Source: Trichodelitschia bisporula (lineage: Eukaryota; Ascomycota; Dothideomycetes; Phaeotrichales; Phaeotrichaceae). From it: a stretch of DNA of 64,000 bases. The position numbers and the translations under genes are program-made. The stretch lies in the NCBI GenBank assembly GCA_010356995.1, contig ML996708.1, forward strand, positions 186,001 through 250,000. Reading direction: 5' to 3'. The stretch's first letter is position 1; every line of letters starts with the position of its first letter. The notes under the pieces were generated by a model. That model was not told the DNA's origin. It worked only from the letters and a program-made list of their open reading frames with translations, and ran no database searches. Of the stretch, positions 35,870 through 46,154 are shown piece after piece.

Positions 35870-37417
35870 TTAAGCGTAAAAGTTGACTGTACCAGATTAG
35901 TGAGGAGATCTTCGGGATGCGTTCAGCAGGCTTACCTGTCTCCTTCTTCTTTGCTTGAACCTCTGAAATCGCATCAACGTAGTGCTCGTGGCTGATCTTC
36001 GACTGGCCTAAACGCAGCGCAATCATACCCGCTTCGACACACACCGCTTTCAGCTGAGCACCGCCAAACTCGTCCGTGCTCCGAGCCAGTTCGGCCCAGT
36101 TGACGGCAGCGTCCACCGTCATCTTCCGGCTGTGGATCTTCATGATCTGGGCACGCGCCTCTTCATTGGGTAGGGGGAACTCGATCTTCCGGTCGAGACG
36201 ACCGGAACGCAGGAGGGCGGGGTCCAAGACGTCAACACGGTTAGTTGCGGCAAGCACCTTCACGCGATCGTCGGAAGCGAACCCGTCGAGCTGATTGAGG
36301 AGCTCGAGCATGGTCCGCTGCACTTCGCGATCGCCCGACTTGTCGGAGTCGAAACGCTTCGTACCGATAGCGTCCAATTCGTCGATGAAGATGATGGAAG
36401 GGGCTTTCTCCTTGGCAAGCGCGAAGCAATCGCGTACAAGCTTCGCACCGTCGCCAATGAACATCTGGACTAGCTGCGGACCGGCGAGCTTGAGGAAGGT
36501 CGCGTCGGTTTGGGCAGCGCAGGCGCGGGCAAGCAGGGTCTTGCCCGTACCAGGAGGGCCGTACATGAGGGCACCTAGTCAAATTAGCATTGTAGGGGAA
36601 GTGTTGGCTATCCTCCTACCTTTCGGGGCTTTGATTCCGATCTTCTTGAACCGCTCAGCCTCCTTCATCGGCCAGACTACGGCCTCCACGAGCTCTTCAA
36701 TCTGCTTGTCCAGCCCTCCGACATCGGTGTACTTTTCCGTCGGCTTCTCGTCGACTTCCATGGCTTTGACTCTGCTATCATATTCCGCGGGAAGCGTATC
36801 CAGTACAAGATACGAATCCTTGTTGACGCCTATCAAGTCGCCGGGCTTGAGCTTCTCGTGGTCGACCAAGCCAATGAGCGGAAGGAAGATAGTTTGGCGC
36901 GTGGAGGTCTTGATGACGGCCGATTTTCCAACGCGTGTAGCATCGAGGTCGATATTTGCACCTTCTTCAGCAGCTTCGGCCGTGACATCAAGGTCTAAGA
37001 TCTCCACAACGTTTCCAACGAGGTAAGGGAGTTGCCTGCCGAAGAGCAGGATTAGTTTTGAGCGGCGAACGCTACCAAGCGGTGATCTCACCTGTTGTTC
37101 TCTATCTTCTCGAGGTTGTCCTTGATCTTATCATGCATCGCCGACTTCTCATGATTTAACCGTTGGTACTCGCTTCTCATGATCCGCGTGTCGTTCTCAA
37201 GCAGTCTTCTCCGCGCGATGATGTCCCGTGTGCTCAGGCTCAGGACCTCCTCATCCAGGGCATCATCCTCGCCCGCCTCCTCGGCGGCATCCTTCATCTC
37301 AGCATCTCCAGCGTTCGCGGGCGCCTTGTCTTTACCGCTCTTGTCCTTGTCCCCCTGGTCCTTGCCATCATCACCACCTTCGTGCTCAAGTGCGTCTAGG
37401 TCTTCGAGCGTGGACAT
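35870..37417 (-). CDS. rpt5: 26S proteasome regulatory ATPase Rpt5
   Basis: Four exons (37417-37092, 37035-36620, 36574-35936, 35886-35870) give 465 residues. An acidic N-terminus and coiled coil ([22 protein letters not shown]...) lead to the OB domain, then the AAA+ module: Walker A GPPGTGKT (253-260), Walker B IIFIDE (308-313), arginine-finger region [11 protein letters not shown]. The C-terminus ETVNFYA ends in the hydrophobic-Tyr-X tail that inserts into the 20S alpha-ring pocket to open the gate, as in Rpt5 of other fungi. That tail comes from a 17-nt last exon behind a 49-nt intron. Length is near the usual 420-470. It is one of six ATPases that unfold substrates for the 20S core. Confidence 0.95.
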
Positions 37418-38294
37418 GGTTCGAAGCGCGTGCAGATGGGGTAATGCGGATTTACGGCGAAGTCGGCAGTCCTAGATGGGGAATATCGCGATGAAGGGCT
37501 TTGGGCTTTGGGAGATGTGGGTATGCGGTGCGGCGAGGAAGTTCGTTGTGTAGGGCGGAGGTTGGAGCTTACGACCAGGCGAGGCGACAAGGTGACAAGC
37601 ATGTGGGCACAGACCACGGAAGGTGGAAGCTCGTGACGGAGCTTCGGGAGGCTTGGCATCAACCTTCAACATCATGAATTCCTACCGCTCAGTTTGCAGT
37701 GACTCTACTGTATTCTTGAACAGCTTCCTCTACGGCCCTCGGTTTCTCGTGCCGATATAAACTCCATTCTGAGATACAGCTACTTTTCCCCCATCCGCGC
37801 ACGATAGGTGGTCAACCAACTCTCCACACGATTCCGTCAAATGCAGCTCAGCTTTGGATTCGAAGTCGCTCAGAATCAATAGGAAGGCTCTATTCGATGT
37901 CTCACTTCGACTACCTATGCAGCTGCGAAAATGCGGCACTCAATTTTTGTTCATTTGGAGCTGAACCCCAATTTAGGCGGGATGAGTGTCCTCGTAGAGC
38001 CGGTGATGTAGCCCGATAATGAGTCTCTTTGTCTGCAGGGCGTCATCAGCTTCAAGCATGTACTTCATCGTCTTGGGTTAATCAGATGTTGCAGGAGAAG
38101 GAGACTCTTCATAGAATGAGACATCGTCGACCCTTCCCCGGGTTCCAGCAACGCCTTCCAGGGGCAGCGTCCCCTTCGCTTCTCCGGAGACCGCACACTC
38201 TTCTAGCCTCTTGAACATCTGGGATTCTACTCCGTCTCACTTAGTTGTTTCCTAAGCTACTGATCCTAATTACAAGCCAAACTTATCTTTTGTT
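37418..38294. other. intergenic, divergent promoter space
   Basis: 877 bp between the start codons of rpt5 and the Cys-rich hypothetical gene. Nothing recognised; frames are below 90 codons. Confidence 0.4.
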
Positions 38295-38987
38295 ATGGCC
38301 GAAGCCTCGATTTCCCCGGTTTCTGGTCGCGCAAGCGTTCCACTTACCAGTGTCCGGCACGTTCGCTCTAGGACGGAAGGCAGCTGTCCACCCATATCCC
38401 GTTCAATGTCCGCTATGCTGGCTCAGCACCCTCTGCGGCAAGCTAGTAATCCTACCCCGCGGTCAATCCACCGTCGATCATCTGTTTCTACACCCACATT
38501 TTCTCGTCCTCTTCCGCAGCGGCACGCCCAGGTTTTCGAGCCCCACTCGGTCGTTGTAGAGACCCTGCCTGGCGCAGCAGCTTGGTGGTGTCCGCGGGAC
38601 CATCTCGTCATCTTTGATGGCTTTGAAAATGACGAGTCCGGGAAAAGAGTGTTGAACACGCGGACGTCAAAGGGTCTGAGCATCTCTCGGAAACACTGCA
38701 GGAAAGAAACGGTCAGATTCTATCTTCATTGGCCCGGTTTCCAAGATGCTTTGGGAAAGCACAAGAAGTTCTATGAGACGAGTATGTGCCGGAGGGGAGT
38801 CTGCAAGAATTGTGTGAACAGGTGTATGAAGGCACACATTTCCGCCCCACGAAGGTCAAGGGACGAGGTGCCGACTAGCCTCAACGTCGATTCATGGCGC
38901 AGTCTCTGCAAACCGCCAAATCCTGGAGTATCCAATTCTAGGATGCCAACTCCTGTGGTGCCACATATCAGGATGTCAGTCTGGTAG
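38295..38987 (+). CDS. hypothetical Cys-rich protein
   Basis: A single uninterrupted frame of 230 codons from the ATG at 38295. The N-terminal 90 residues are basic and Ser/Pro/Arg-rich (low complexity). The middle is better ordered: VFEPHSVVVETLPGAAAWWC, DHLVIFDGFENDESGKRV and an aromatic block YLHWPGF. Near residues 155-175 is a Cys cluster (MCRRGVCKNCVNRCMKAH) of CX4CX2CX3C form that could bind zinc. No family recognised. Against a chance frame: it is the longest on either strand here, lies between two genes and has a compositional break between disordered and ordered halves. An intron or different start cannot be excluded. Confidence 0.5.
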   Translation: MAEASISPVSGRASVPLTSVRHVRSRTEGSCPPISRSMSAMLAQHPLRQASNPTPRSIHRRSSVSTPTFSRPLPQRHAQVFEPHSVVVETLPGAAAWWCPRDHLVIFDGFENDESGKRVLNTRTSKGLSISRKHCRKETVRFYLHWPGFQDALGKHKKFYETSMCRRGVCKNCVNRCMKAHISAPRRSRDEVPTSLNVDSWRSLCKPPNPGVSNSRMPTPVVPHIRMSVW

Positions 38988-39082
38988 ACGAGCCACGAAA
39001 TTTTTCTGTGGGCATGGGGATGAATTGCAAGAATAGGGGCTCGTCTACCTCTTTAGCATATCTCTTCCAGCTCGCCTCGGAC

Positions 39083-41338
39083 CTACACTTTCCGCTTGAG
39101 GAGCCCCTTGAAGAAATCAAAGCTGTTGCTGTCGCTCTGCAGTTGCCACATTTTCCTTGTTGGACGGTCTTCCCATCCGAGTTCTTCGACAAGAAGCAAA
39201 CCCCAGTCGCGGGTTATGCCTTTGATTCGAGCCCGCACGCCGCCTTCTGCCTCGAGTGTCACAATTTGGTCACTGTACAGATTATTGTTAGACTTTGCGT
39301 TAATCGAAGAAGCATAAAAGAACTTCCTCGCCACTAGTGACCAAACTAGGAGACCGTACCTGTGTAGCCAATTGCTGTAGTAGTCTTCCTCGAGCATGCG
39401 ACTCCAGCCATCCATGCAAAACTCGGCGTAGATAGAATCAAAACTGGAAAGAATGCTAGCCAGCAGCCTTTCCCCATGAAATGGCTCGAGTTTCTTAGCC
39501 GCCGCAAGAGCATTCAGACTCGTTGACGGCGCTGCGTTTGCGACATTCAACCCAATCCCAACGATGAGAGTATAGTCACTGCCGGCATATGACGAGTTGA
39601 CCAAGATTCCGCCAATCTTGACATAGTTCTTCCCGGCTCCCGCGGGGTCCAGGGCGTAGATATCGTTTGGCCACTTGAGCTTCACTGGTAAGCCGGCGTA
39701 AGCGGGAGCGTAGCCCTGAATGCCGTGGATAATAGCGAGTGCCGCAAGGTACTGCACGAAGACTACGGGGGCGGATTGATTGAGGCCCATCGGGTGCCGC
39801 AACACCGTGCTAAACATAAGCGCGCCCGGCGGAGATATCCAGACGTTGGACCCGCGACCGCGACCAGCGATTTGGGTGGTTGCGTTCATGGTAAAACCAT
39901 GGGGAACGTGCTTTGTGAAGGACGGGTTCCTGCTACTTGTAAGTGGGTGCCCCATAGGGCGAGCAGGAGAATCACTTCTCGAGTAAGGTGTTGGTGCTCG
40001 CGACGACTTCGCCATAGAGTAGAACACGTCCAAATGAGGCATCGGCCAAGACTCCGTTATACCGTTGTAGATGTGCATAGAAGGAGCCGTGATTGAAATA
40101 CGGTGTGTCCTTGCTGGCCGGAGGTGTGTCAGCATACACTAGCACCCGCTTCAAAACCTTGCTGGAATCAACATTTGCGTCAACGAGGTTAGTTCCAGCT
40201 TCTGTCTCATCCGATGAGCTGGCCGGTACAGGAGGCAGAGCTTCGTTCATATCCCCCATTGACCATGATGATAAAGGCTCAATACGGAATGTATCAGCTT
40301 CCGCAACTATCAGTTGTTCGTCGCCTTTGGCACTGATTACTTCTTTCCACAAAGTTAAGAGCTTCGATATGTCGGGGCTCGAACACGAAGAAAGGTACAT
40401 GGGAGAAAGCGACGGTGCTGACTCTCCCGTTGCGCTAACTTCAAGGCCCAATTTGATGAGGCAAGCCTTGAAAAACGAGATGCGGAGTTCCTCGTCAGCC
40501 TTCAAGGTTTCCACAACTTTGGCGTAGCTGGAATCCCTGTTGGAACGGTCCAGATTAATCGCCGCGAACCTGTAATGCTTAGCCGATATCCCTTCGAGAG
40601 AGTTTACATACTCTGGATGAGGAGATGCCAATATGGCCCCACCCTCACCAACTTTGCAGTACACAACGGCGGCCGCTCCTTCGCCCGGGTCTACAAGCAG
40701 CTTGTCGACGTAGCTAGCCAGTAATTCAACGCCACGATCAGCGAACTTAGGAGCGTCAACAAAGACGCCTCCTCCATTTACATAGGCATGGAAGGTTGTG
40801 GGAACAGGGTAATCCGCTTTGGCGAGTGCATCCTTGTTGACATCAAGACGGACAGCATGCGCTCCCTCCTCGCTCCCATAGACGAATCCCGGAAACGCAA
40901 GGCCACGACAAGTTCCGGGAAAAAAGGAGAGCTCCCGGTCTCCAACTACTTCCATTCGCTTGTCGCCGACCATGAACTCACACCTCTTGCTGGCGTAGTA
41001 GCCGCCGGCACAGAGTCCAAGGTACGCACCGCCACGGTTGACATACTGTCGGATCTTGCGATTGCCTTCTCCGTTCAGCGTTCGACAGTAGCCTAGGTCG
41101 GCTCCACCGGGGAACACAAGTAGGGCACAGGTAGCAGGCCATGGCTCTTTAAGAAGTACTTCGCCATTTATCGACATAACCGCATAGTTAGGCGAGAGAA
41201 GCCTCCGTAGGGAATAGAGGCAATGCCTTACGGATTCCACTGTGCTGCCATTGCCTATCCGCATCAACAAAGCATCTCTTGGAGAAAAATATAGCTCTTG
41301 CCTGAGTACACGAGGACGTTGATGCGTTTGTTAGCCAT
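39083..41338 (-). CDS. bpl1: biotin-protein ligase (holocarboxylase synthetase)
   Basis: Four exons (41338-41302, 41254-39976, 39929-39360, 39272-39083) give 691 residues. The N-terminal half is the BPL_N glutamine-amidotransferase-like domain (VLVYSGNGSTVESVRHCLYSLRRLL, LLVFPGGADLGYCRTLNG, GAYLGLCAGGYYAS). The C-terminal half is the BirA/LplA catalytic domain: biotinyl-AMP loop GRGRGSNVW (461-469), KWPND (524-528), GGILVNSSY, GIGLNV, and the BPL_C region (VRARIKGITRDWGLLLVEE). It makes biotinyl-AMP and attaches biotin to acetyl-CoA and pyruvate carboxylases. The first intron (41255-41301, 47 nt) uses a GC donor (G|GCAAGAG) with an ATAG acceptor; the last (87 nt) is stop-free and in frame. 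It is divergent from coa4 over 147 bp. Confidence 0.94.
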
Positions 41339-41485
41339 CAAGTCAGCGTTGGATGTCGGTTGATGGGGAACGGCAGTGGCGAATTTGAAGCGAAGATGCA
41401 CCCGCTCGCCAAGATCGATGCCGGTTAGACATCACCTTGCACTTCACTACGCCTGATCCCCAAAGTGAAAGTCAGATCAACTGCA
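41339..41485. promoter_or_regulatory. 147-bp divergent promoter of bpl1 and coa4
   Basis: Only 147 bp separate the bpl1 and coa4 start codons, so both transcription starts and regulatory sites must lie here or inside the genes. No clear TATA box on either strand. Confidence 0.55.
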
Positions 41486-41871
41486 ATGGTCGAATCAAAA
41501 GAACCAGCAAACAAGATAGTTGTGGATGCTGATGAACCCGATGAATGGTGGGCCACATCCCCACTGTATTGATACTGACGTTAACTCGGCATGCGCCATA
41601 GGGAGCAGCGCATATTTAGCACAGGATGCTCAGGTACTCCTATCAGACTATTGTGTACATGAAGCCGTTCTAACTACCAAAGCTGAAAACTTGAACATGA
41701 CGGACTGCTACTACGAGAAGAAGGACTGGAGAGCTTGCAAGAAGGAGGTTAGTCTTGAATATTGTCAACTCACTTCGGCATGCTAAAGAAGACGGGTCAT
41801 AGATGAAAATTTTCCGCGAATGCTGGAAGCAGCATGGGAACTTGCAGAGAACTGGGACTAAAGAGGCCTGA
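41486..41871 (+). CDS. coa4: Coa4/Cmc3, twin-CX9C cytochrome oxidase assembly factor
   Basis: Four small exons (41486-41547, 41602-41633, 41683-41747, 41803-41871) give 75 residues; no single frame shows the gene. The product contains DEWEQRIFSTGCSAENLNMTD and two CX9C pairs: Cys30-Cys40 (CSAENLNMTDC) and Cys50-Cys60 (CKKEMKIFREC), joined by YYEKKDWRA. This coiled-coil-helix-coiled-coil-helix fold, with WRACKKE, matches Coa4/Cmc3, an intermembrane-space protein imported by Mia40/Erv1 and needed for cytochrome c oxidase assembly. Introns of 54, 49 and 55 nt have donors GTGGGC, GTACTC and GTTAGT; the last is followed by ATGAAAATT. Confidence 0.86.
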
Positions 41872-41995
41872 ATCGCCTTGCAATTACAAACAAACCGCAT
41901 AGGGTATCACATAATGTCATGTATACCAGTCAGCCTCTGTTACGCCAACCATGCCTGCCCTGGGTTATCCCTCCCCCCCCAATGCTACGCTTGAA

Positions 41996-44900
41996 TCAAC
42001 GGTACTCCTCCCTTAACGTCCACACCGCCCTACCACGCCCTACTCGACTAGGGTTGCTCATAACTGCTAGTTCCCGAAGAATCGCTTGAAACTCTGCTGT
42101 CCGCTCCGCATCGGTGCAGTGCCGATTGAACTGATCGATAATCATCTTCGTGTAACAACGGTTATTATGGGCATGGAAGAAGTCTAGAATCATCGGGACG
42201 AAGTCACGACCCTTGGGTTCCTGACCGTATGGCACAACCTGCCGCCGACGATCAGGAAGCCGGGGGCGCACGAGTTCAGCAGGTTGGCCAGTGGTACCGA
42301 ATGTCCCAGTCCAGGTCGCCTGGCCGGCCGGCACCGTCCTCGCGATTTTCTCGGCATCACGTAGCTCTTTGGCGGCTTCTTCCGCAATCCGGCGAGCCTC
42401 CCGAGCAATAATTGCGGGGTCAGCCGTAATCTTCTTCTTGCCGGTGCGTGTGGAAGCGACTATCGCGTCGTGTTCGTGGGCCGACTGGACGCCTGAGCGC
42501 GAGAAGATGGCCGACAGGACGCGGTCCGAAGATTCTTTGCTTGACGACCCGTTCTCTGCGGTTTCTATGGCAGCATTATCATGGAACTCCTCCTCCCGAG
42601 AGATTCCAGAAATCGAGCCAGCTGAGGGAGCTTTTTGCTTCCCAGAGTTGGAGCCATCCTCCTTGTCCTGGAACTTGACTTCTGTGTTCTTGAAGATAGA
42701 ACCGGTCTCTGTGGCGCCGCCAGCCTCAGGGGCAAGGGTGAAGAGGTCGTGCAGGTCCTTCAACTGGAAGGACTGCCGCTGCTTCGGGTCACGGAGAATT
42801 TTGTTCGTCAAGACTTGTTTGAAAATTTGACGGTGGTAGATCTTCTCCTCGATAGTCCCAGCCGTCATCAAGCGGTAGATCTCGACGGGCTTTTTCTGTC
42901 CGAGGCGCCAGGCGCGCTCACGAGCCTGCATGTCAGTCGAAGGGTTCCAGTCAGGATCGTAGATGATGACACGATCTGCCCCCGTCAAGTTGACGCCGAG
43001 ACCGCCGACCTTAGTGGTCAAGAGGAAAACATGGATGTCCGGGTCGTTGTTAAATTCATCCACCATAGTTTGGCGGTCTGCGATCGCTGTCTGGCCGTCC
43101 ATACGCTTATAACGGAACCCGCCAAGCTCGTTCAAGAACTTCTGGAGAATGTCCAGCATGATGCGGGTTTGGCAGAAGATGAGCGCCTTATTGCCATTCA
43201 CCTTCCAGACATCCAACAGACCCTTGACGACTTGCATCTTCCCCGATTTAGCGCCAGCGCCGTATCCCATTTCCTGAGACATGAGTTTGTGGTCGACGAG
43301 GTCGGGGTGGTTGCACAGCTTCCGAAGCACGTCAATCCCATAAAGCGCCTGCCGCGTCCCAGCTATGATTGACTTCATCTCCTTGGAATCGAGGAAGGCG
43401 GCATATAACTCTCGCTGGGTGGCCGTGAGCTTACAGAAGAGAACGCGTTCCGTCTTCTTCGGCAAATCCGCAGCAACATCCACCTTGTAGCGCTGCAAGA
43501 GATAAGGGGTTATAGCTTGCTTCAGAGTCTCCGCGCACTGCGTTGCTGCTTCAATTTGAAGGCTGGACGCATTCGCATAGCCACCAAACTTGATGGGAGT
43601 CTCGAACCGGCGACGGAAGCTGACGAGGCTACCTAAGCGCATCGGGTAGACGAAATCAAAGAGCGACCACAACTCCGTGAGATTGTTCTGAATGGGAGTT
43701 CCGGAGAGGATGATTCGATGGGCAGTTCTGAGTTCCTTGCAATAGAGGGTAATGGCGGCGTCCGGGTTCCGAATCTTGTGTCCTTCATCAAGCACTGCAC
43801 ATCCCCACTCAGTTTCGACCAGAAGATCCGCATAGACCTTAAGCCCGGAGTATGTCGTGATGAGAACATGGCCGTGCTGGACGACCTTCTCCACGACCTT
43901 GCGAGCCGGTCCAAGACTTCGCTTCTTCTGAGGCTGCACCGAGCCAAATCTCTCGTAATCGAGGTCTTCCTCAATCTCAGCCTCATGGCGAATATCGACC
44001 ATGCCGCTTCCAGAACTGTGGAGGATGGAGACACGCATTGGCGGCCACCAACGGTGAAACTCGTTGACCCACTGTTGCATGACAGTGGCAGGACAGATAA
44101 TGATGACGGGATTTTTGAGCTTTTTCGAGTAGTGAAGCCCGGCAAGGAAGGCGATGACCTGGATGGTTTTGCCCAGGCCCATCTCATCCCCAACTATTCC
44201 ACCAACGCGCTGGGTGTAAAGCTCCCACAACCAGCGAACACCCGTCTTTTGATAGTCGAAAAGTGAGGGATAAATGTCTCCGGGAATGCGAAAGTCGCCT
44301 GTAAATTCAGCGTCGGGACGGGTCGGATGCTGCTTATACATCTCGTCTTCAGAGACATCAGGAGTGTCAGCGGTTTGGTCACCAGCCTTCAGCCGCGCGG
44401 CAGAGCGCTTCCTACACCAGCTTTGGAGACGGCTTTGATACACATCCTCGCGGCCGTCATCGAGCCCTTCGAAGAGCTCTGCTGGATCTTTCGACGTGGC
44501 CCTGTTATTTCCCGTCGTACGTTTCCGTTTCCGTTTCTTTGACGCATGAGAGGTTGGCGGCATGAAGTCGTCATCACTCTCCACGGCCTCTTCGGGTAAG
44601 AAACCTGCCTCGCCATCCGGTTTCTGGGCTCTTGAAGACTGCTCCGAGAGCCTCCGCTTCTTCGAAGAAAGGACGAAATCGTCGTCTGAACCAGTCTCGC
44701 TCACCTTCTCGTCGTTGAAACCTGGCTTCGACAGATGCTTGTGCGATTGCGGCGCACTAGTGTCTAAAGAGAGGTCCACGTCCTCTGTTTCATCCTCCTC
44801 CTTTCCTTCTTCGGCGTTGAGCATGGCGCCAGCCAGAGTGGGAGCTCCTCCTAAGCCCACCTTTGAGAACGGGGTGATCTTGCCCGTGCGTATGAGGTAC

Positions 44901-45298
44901 TCGCGCGTGGTCTCAGTCGGGAGCTTTCCATGCGACGCTTCAGCCGGTTCTCTCCCCGCCTCTTCGTCGGGAGCCTCATTGGCAAGATCGTCCATACGTT
45001 TTAGGATCATGGTGATTTCATCTTCGATAGTGCGTTTCTGTACCTCGAGGCGGGCTTTGTTGCGCTCGTGGGTCAAGATGGCGACGCTGTTGCGTGATTG
45101 TGCGATCCGATCGCTGAGGTCGAGAAGCTGCGCGGCAAGGCGGTCGCGGTTCTGCTCAGCCTTCTCGAGCCGCTTTGCTTCGCGCGCGACCGCCTGCTCG
45201 TTGAGGATTATATCGGCCTGGCGACCAACATCGCGCTCCAGGTCCTCCTGGTTGCGCGAGTCCGCCAAGAACTCCATGGCCTGGAGGCCGGGATCCAT
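41996..45298 (-). CDS. rad26: Rad26/CSB (ERCC6) SNF2-family repair ATPase
   Basis: A single 1100-codon exon. The N-terminal 110 residues are a coiled coil (LEKAEQNRDRLAAQLLDLSDRI), then an acidic/basic low-complexity region with bipartite basic clusters (KKRKRKR near 254-260). The SNF2 ATPase core begins at LFDYQKTGVRWLWEL; the Walker A motif is DEMGLGKTIQ (371-380) with DEGH as motif II and SGTPIQNNLTELWSLFDFV, followed by the helicase-C motifs (KALIFCQTRIMLDILQ, TTKVGGLGVNLTGADRVIIYDPDWNPSTDMQARERAWRLGQ). The C-terminus resembles the CSB winged-helix region (FHAHNNRCYTKMIIDQFNRH). CSB recognises stalled RNA polymerase II to start transcription-coupled repair. Intron-free, unlike its neighbours. 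Confidence 0.94.
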   Translation of the reverse strand: MDPGLQAMEFLADSRNQEDLERDVGRQADIILNEQAVAREAKRLEKAEQNRDRLAAQLLDLSDRIAQSRNSVAILTHERNKARLEVQKRTIEDEITMILKRMDDLANEAPDEEAGREPAEASHGKLPTETTREYLIRTGKITPFSKVGLGGAPTLAGAMLNAEEGKEEDETEDVDLSLDTSAPQSHKHLSKPGFNDEKVSETGSDDDFVLSSKKRRLSEQSSRAQKPDGEAGFLPEEAVESDDDFMPPTSHASKKRKRKRTTGNNRATSKDPAELFEGLDDGREDVYQSRLQSWCRKRSAARLKAGDQTADTPDVSEDEMYKQHPTRPDAEFTGDFRIPGDIYPSLFDYQKTGVRWLWELYTQRVGGIVGDEMGLGKTIQVIAFLAGLHYSKKLKNPVIIICPATVMQQWVNEFHRWWPPMRVSILHSSGSGMVDIRHEAEIEEDLDYERFGSVQPQKKRSLGPARKVVEKVVQHGHVLITTYSGLKVYADLLVETEWGCAVLDEGHKIRNPDAAITLYCKELRTAHRIILSGTPIQNNLTELWSLFDFVYPMRLGSLVSFRRRFETPIKFGGYANASSLQIEAATQCAETLKQAITPYLLQRYKVDVAADLPKKTERVLFCKLTATQRELYAAFLDSKEMKSIIAGTRQALYGIDVLRKLCNHPDLVDHKLMSQEMGYGAGAKSGKMQVVKGLLDVWKVNGNKALIFCQTRIMLDILQKFLNELGGFRYKRMDGQTAIADRQTMVDEFNNDPDIHVFLLTTKVGGLGVNLTGADRVIIYDPDWNPSTDMQARERAWRLGQKKPVEIYRLMTAGTIEEKIYHRQIFKQVLTNKILRDPKQRQSFQLKDLHDLFTLAPEAGGATETGSIFKNTEVKFQDKEDGSNSGKQKAPSAGSISGISREEEFHDNAAIETAENGSSSKESSDRVLSAIFSRSGVQSAHEHDAIVASTRTGKKKITADPAIIAREARRIAEEAAKELRDAEKIARTVPAGQATWTGTFGTTGQPAELVRPRLPDRRRQVVPYGQEPKGRDFVPMILDFFHAHNNRCYTKMIIDQFNRHCTDAERTAEFQAILRELAVMSNPSRVGRGRAVWTLREEYR

Positions 45299-46154
45299 TG
45301 CGACACCCTACGGCCGGGGCCAGTGTAAGTGAAGTGCGGAGGAAACGCGGTGACGGTGGTGGCGATGCAGGAGGCTTGAAGCGTTTAGAGGCGAGTTGAG
45401 AGGGAGGAGTTGCAACACTCACTTTGTAATGGCAGTAAGTAGCCAGACGGATTGTTGGGTATGGGGGAAGATGTTGTAGAGTGCGACGTGCTGGTGATGG
45501 ATGTGAATATGTTTTGGAGTTCACGGGTGACGCAACGCGAAGCCTGGTGCCTGACAAGTGTGGCGTACATGTGGCGTTCCTGTGATGGTACGGTACACTG
45601 CCGGGTAAAGATGCTGGGCACAGTACCATAAATACTGCGGTAGTGCATTCACATGCACCAGAGGTGACGGTTCAAAAATTCAATGCCGCTGCGCTCAGCA
45701 AACACTTGCCCATCGTGTAGGCAATAAATTCTTGAAAATCCCACTAGCCTTTGGCCAGAACTTGTGAGTGTGGGGTAGCGGGGACACACCTGACTCGTGA
45801 GCTGCCACTCCACCTTCACGACAACCTCGTCTTTCCACTTAGTTCGCCCTGTCTTCTTTCCGTTCAATTGAAGCTATCCGAACTATCCAAAGCTTGTCAC
45901 CGGAATAATATGCTACGCTGGCTTGTGCTTGGAGTATCTTTTAAGAAGGATAAATGTGTTTGATGATGCTCCCAGTCTTCTATTTTGCTCTCCTATCTAT
46001 CTGAAGCAGCATGCCGGAATATCTCAGCTAGCTTCCATAGGTGCAGCTAAAGCTAAATACTATAAGTCCCAGCTTGTTTTTCGTACTGCAATTCTGACCG
46101 AAGTTCAATACTCACGTCCTAGGTTGCAGCTTCAGCGACCTGCCGCTCTTTACC
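45299..46154. other. divergent intergenic region, rad26 / GH93-like gene
   Basis: 856 bp between divergent start codons. Short frames only. Contains TACGGTACAC- and GTACCATAAATACTG-like strings near 45585-45640. No gene recognised. Confidence 0.4.
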
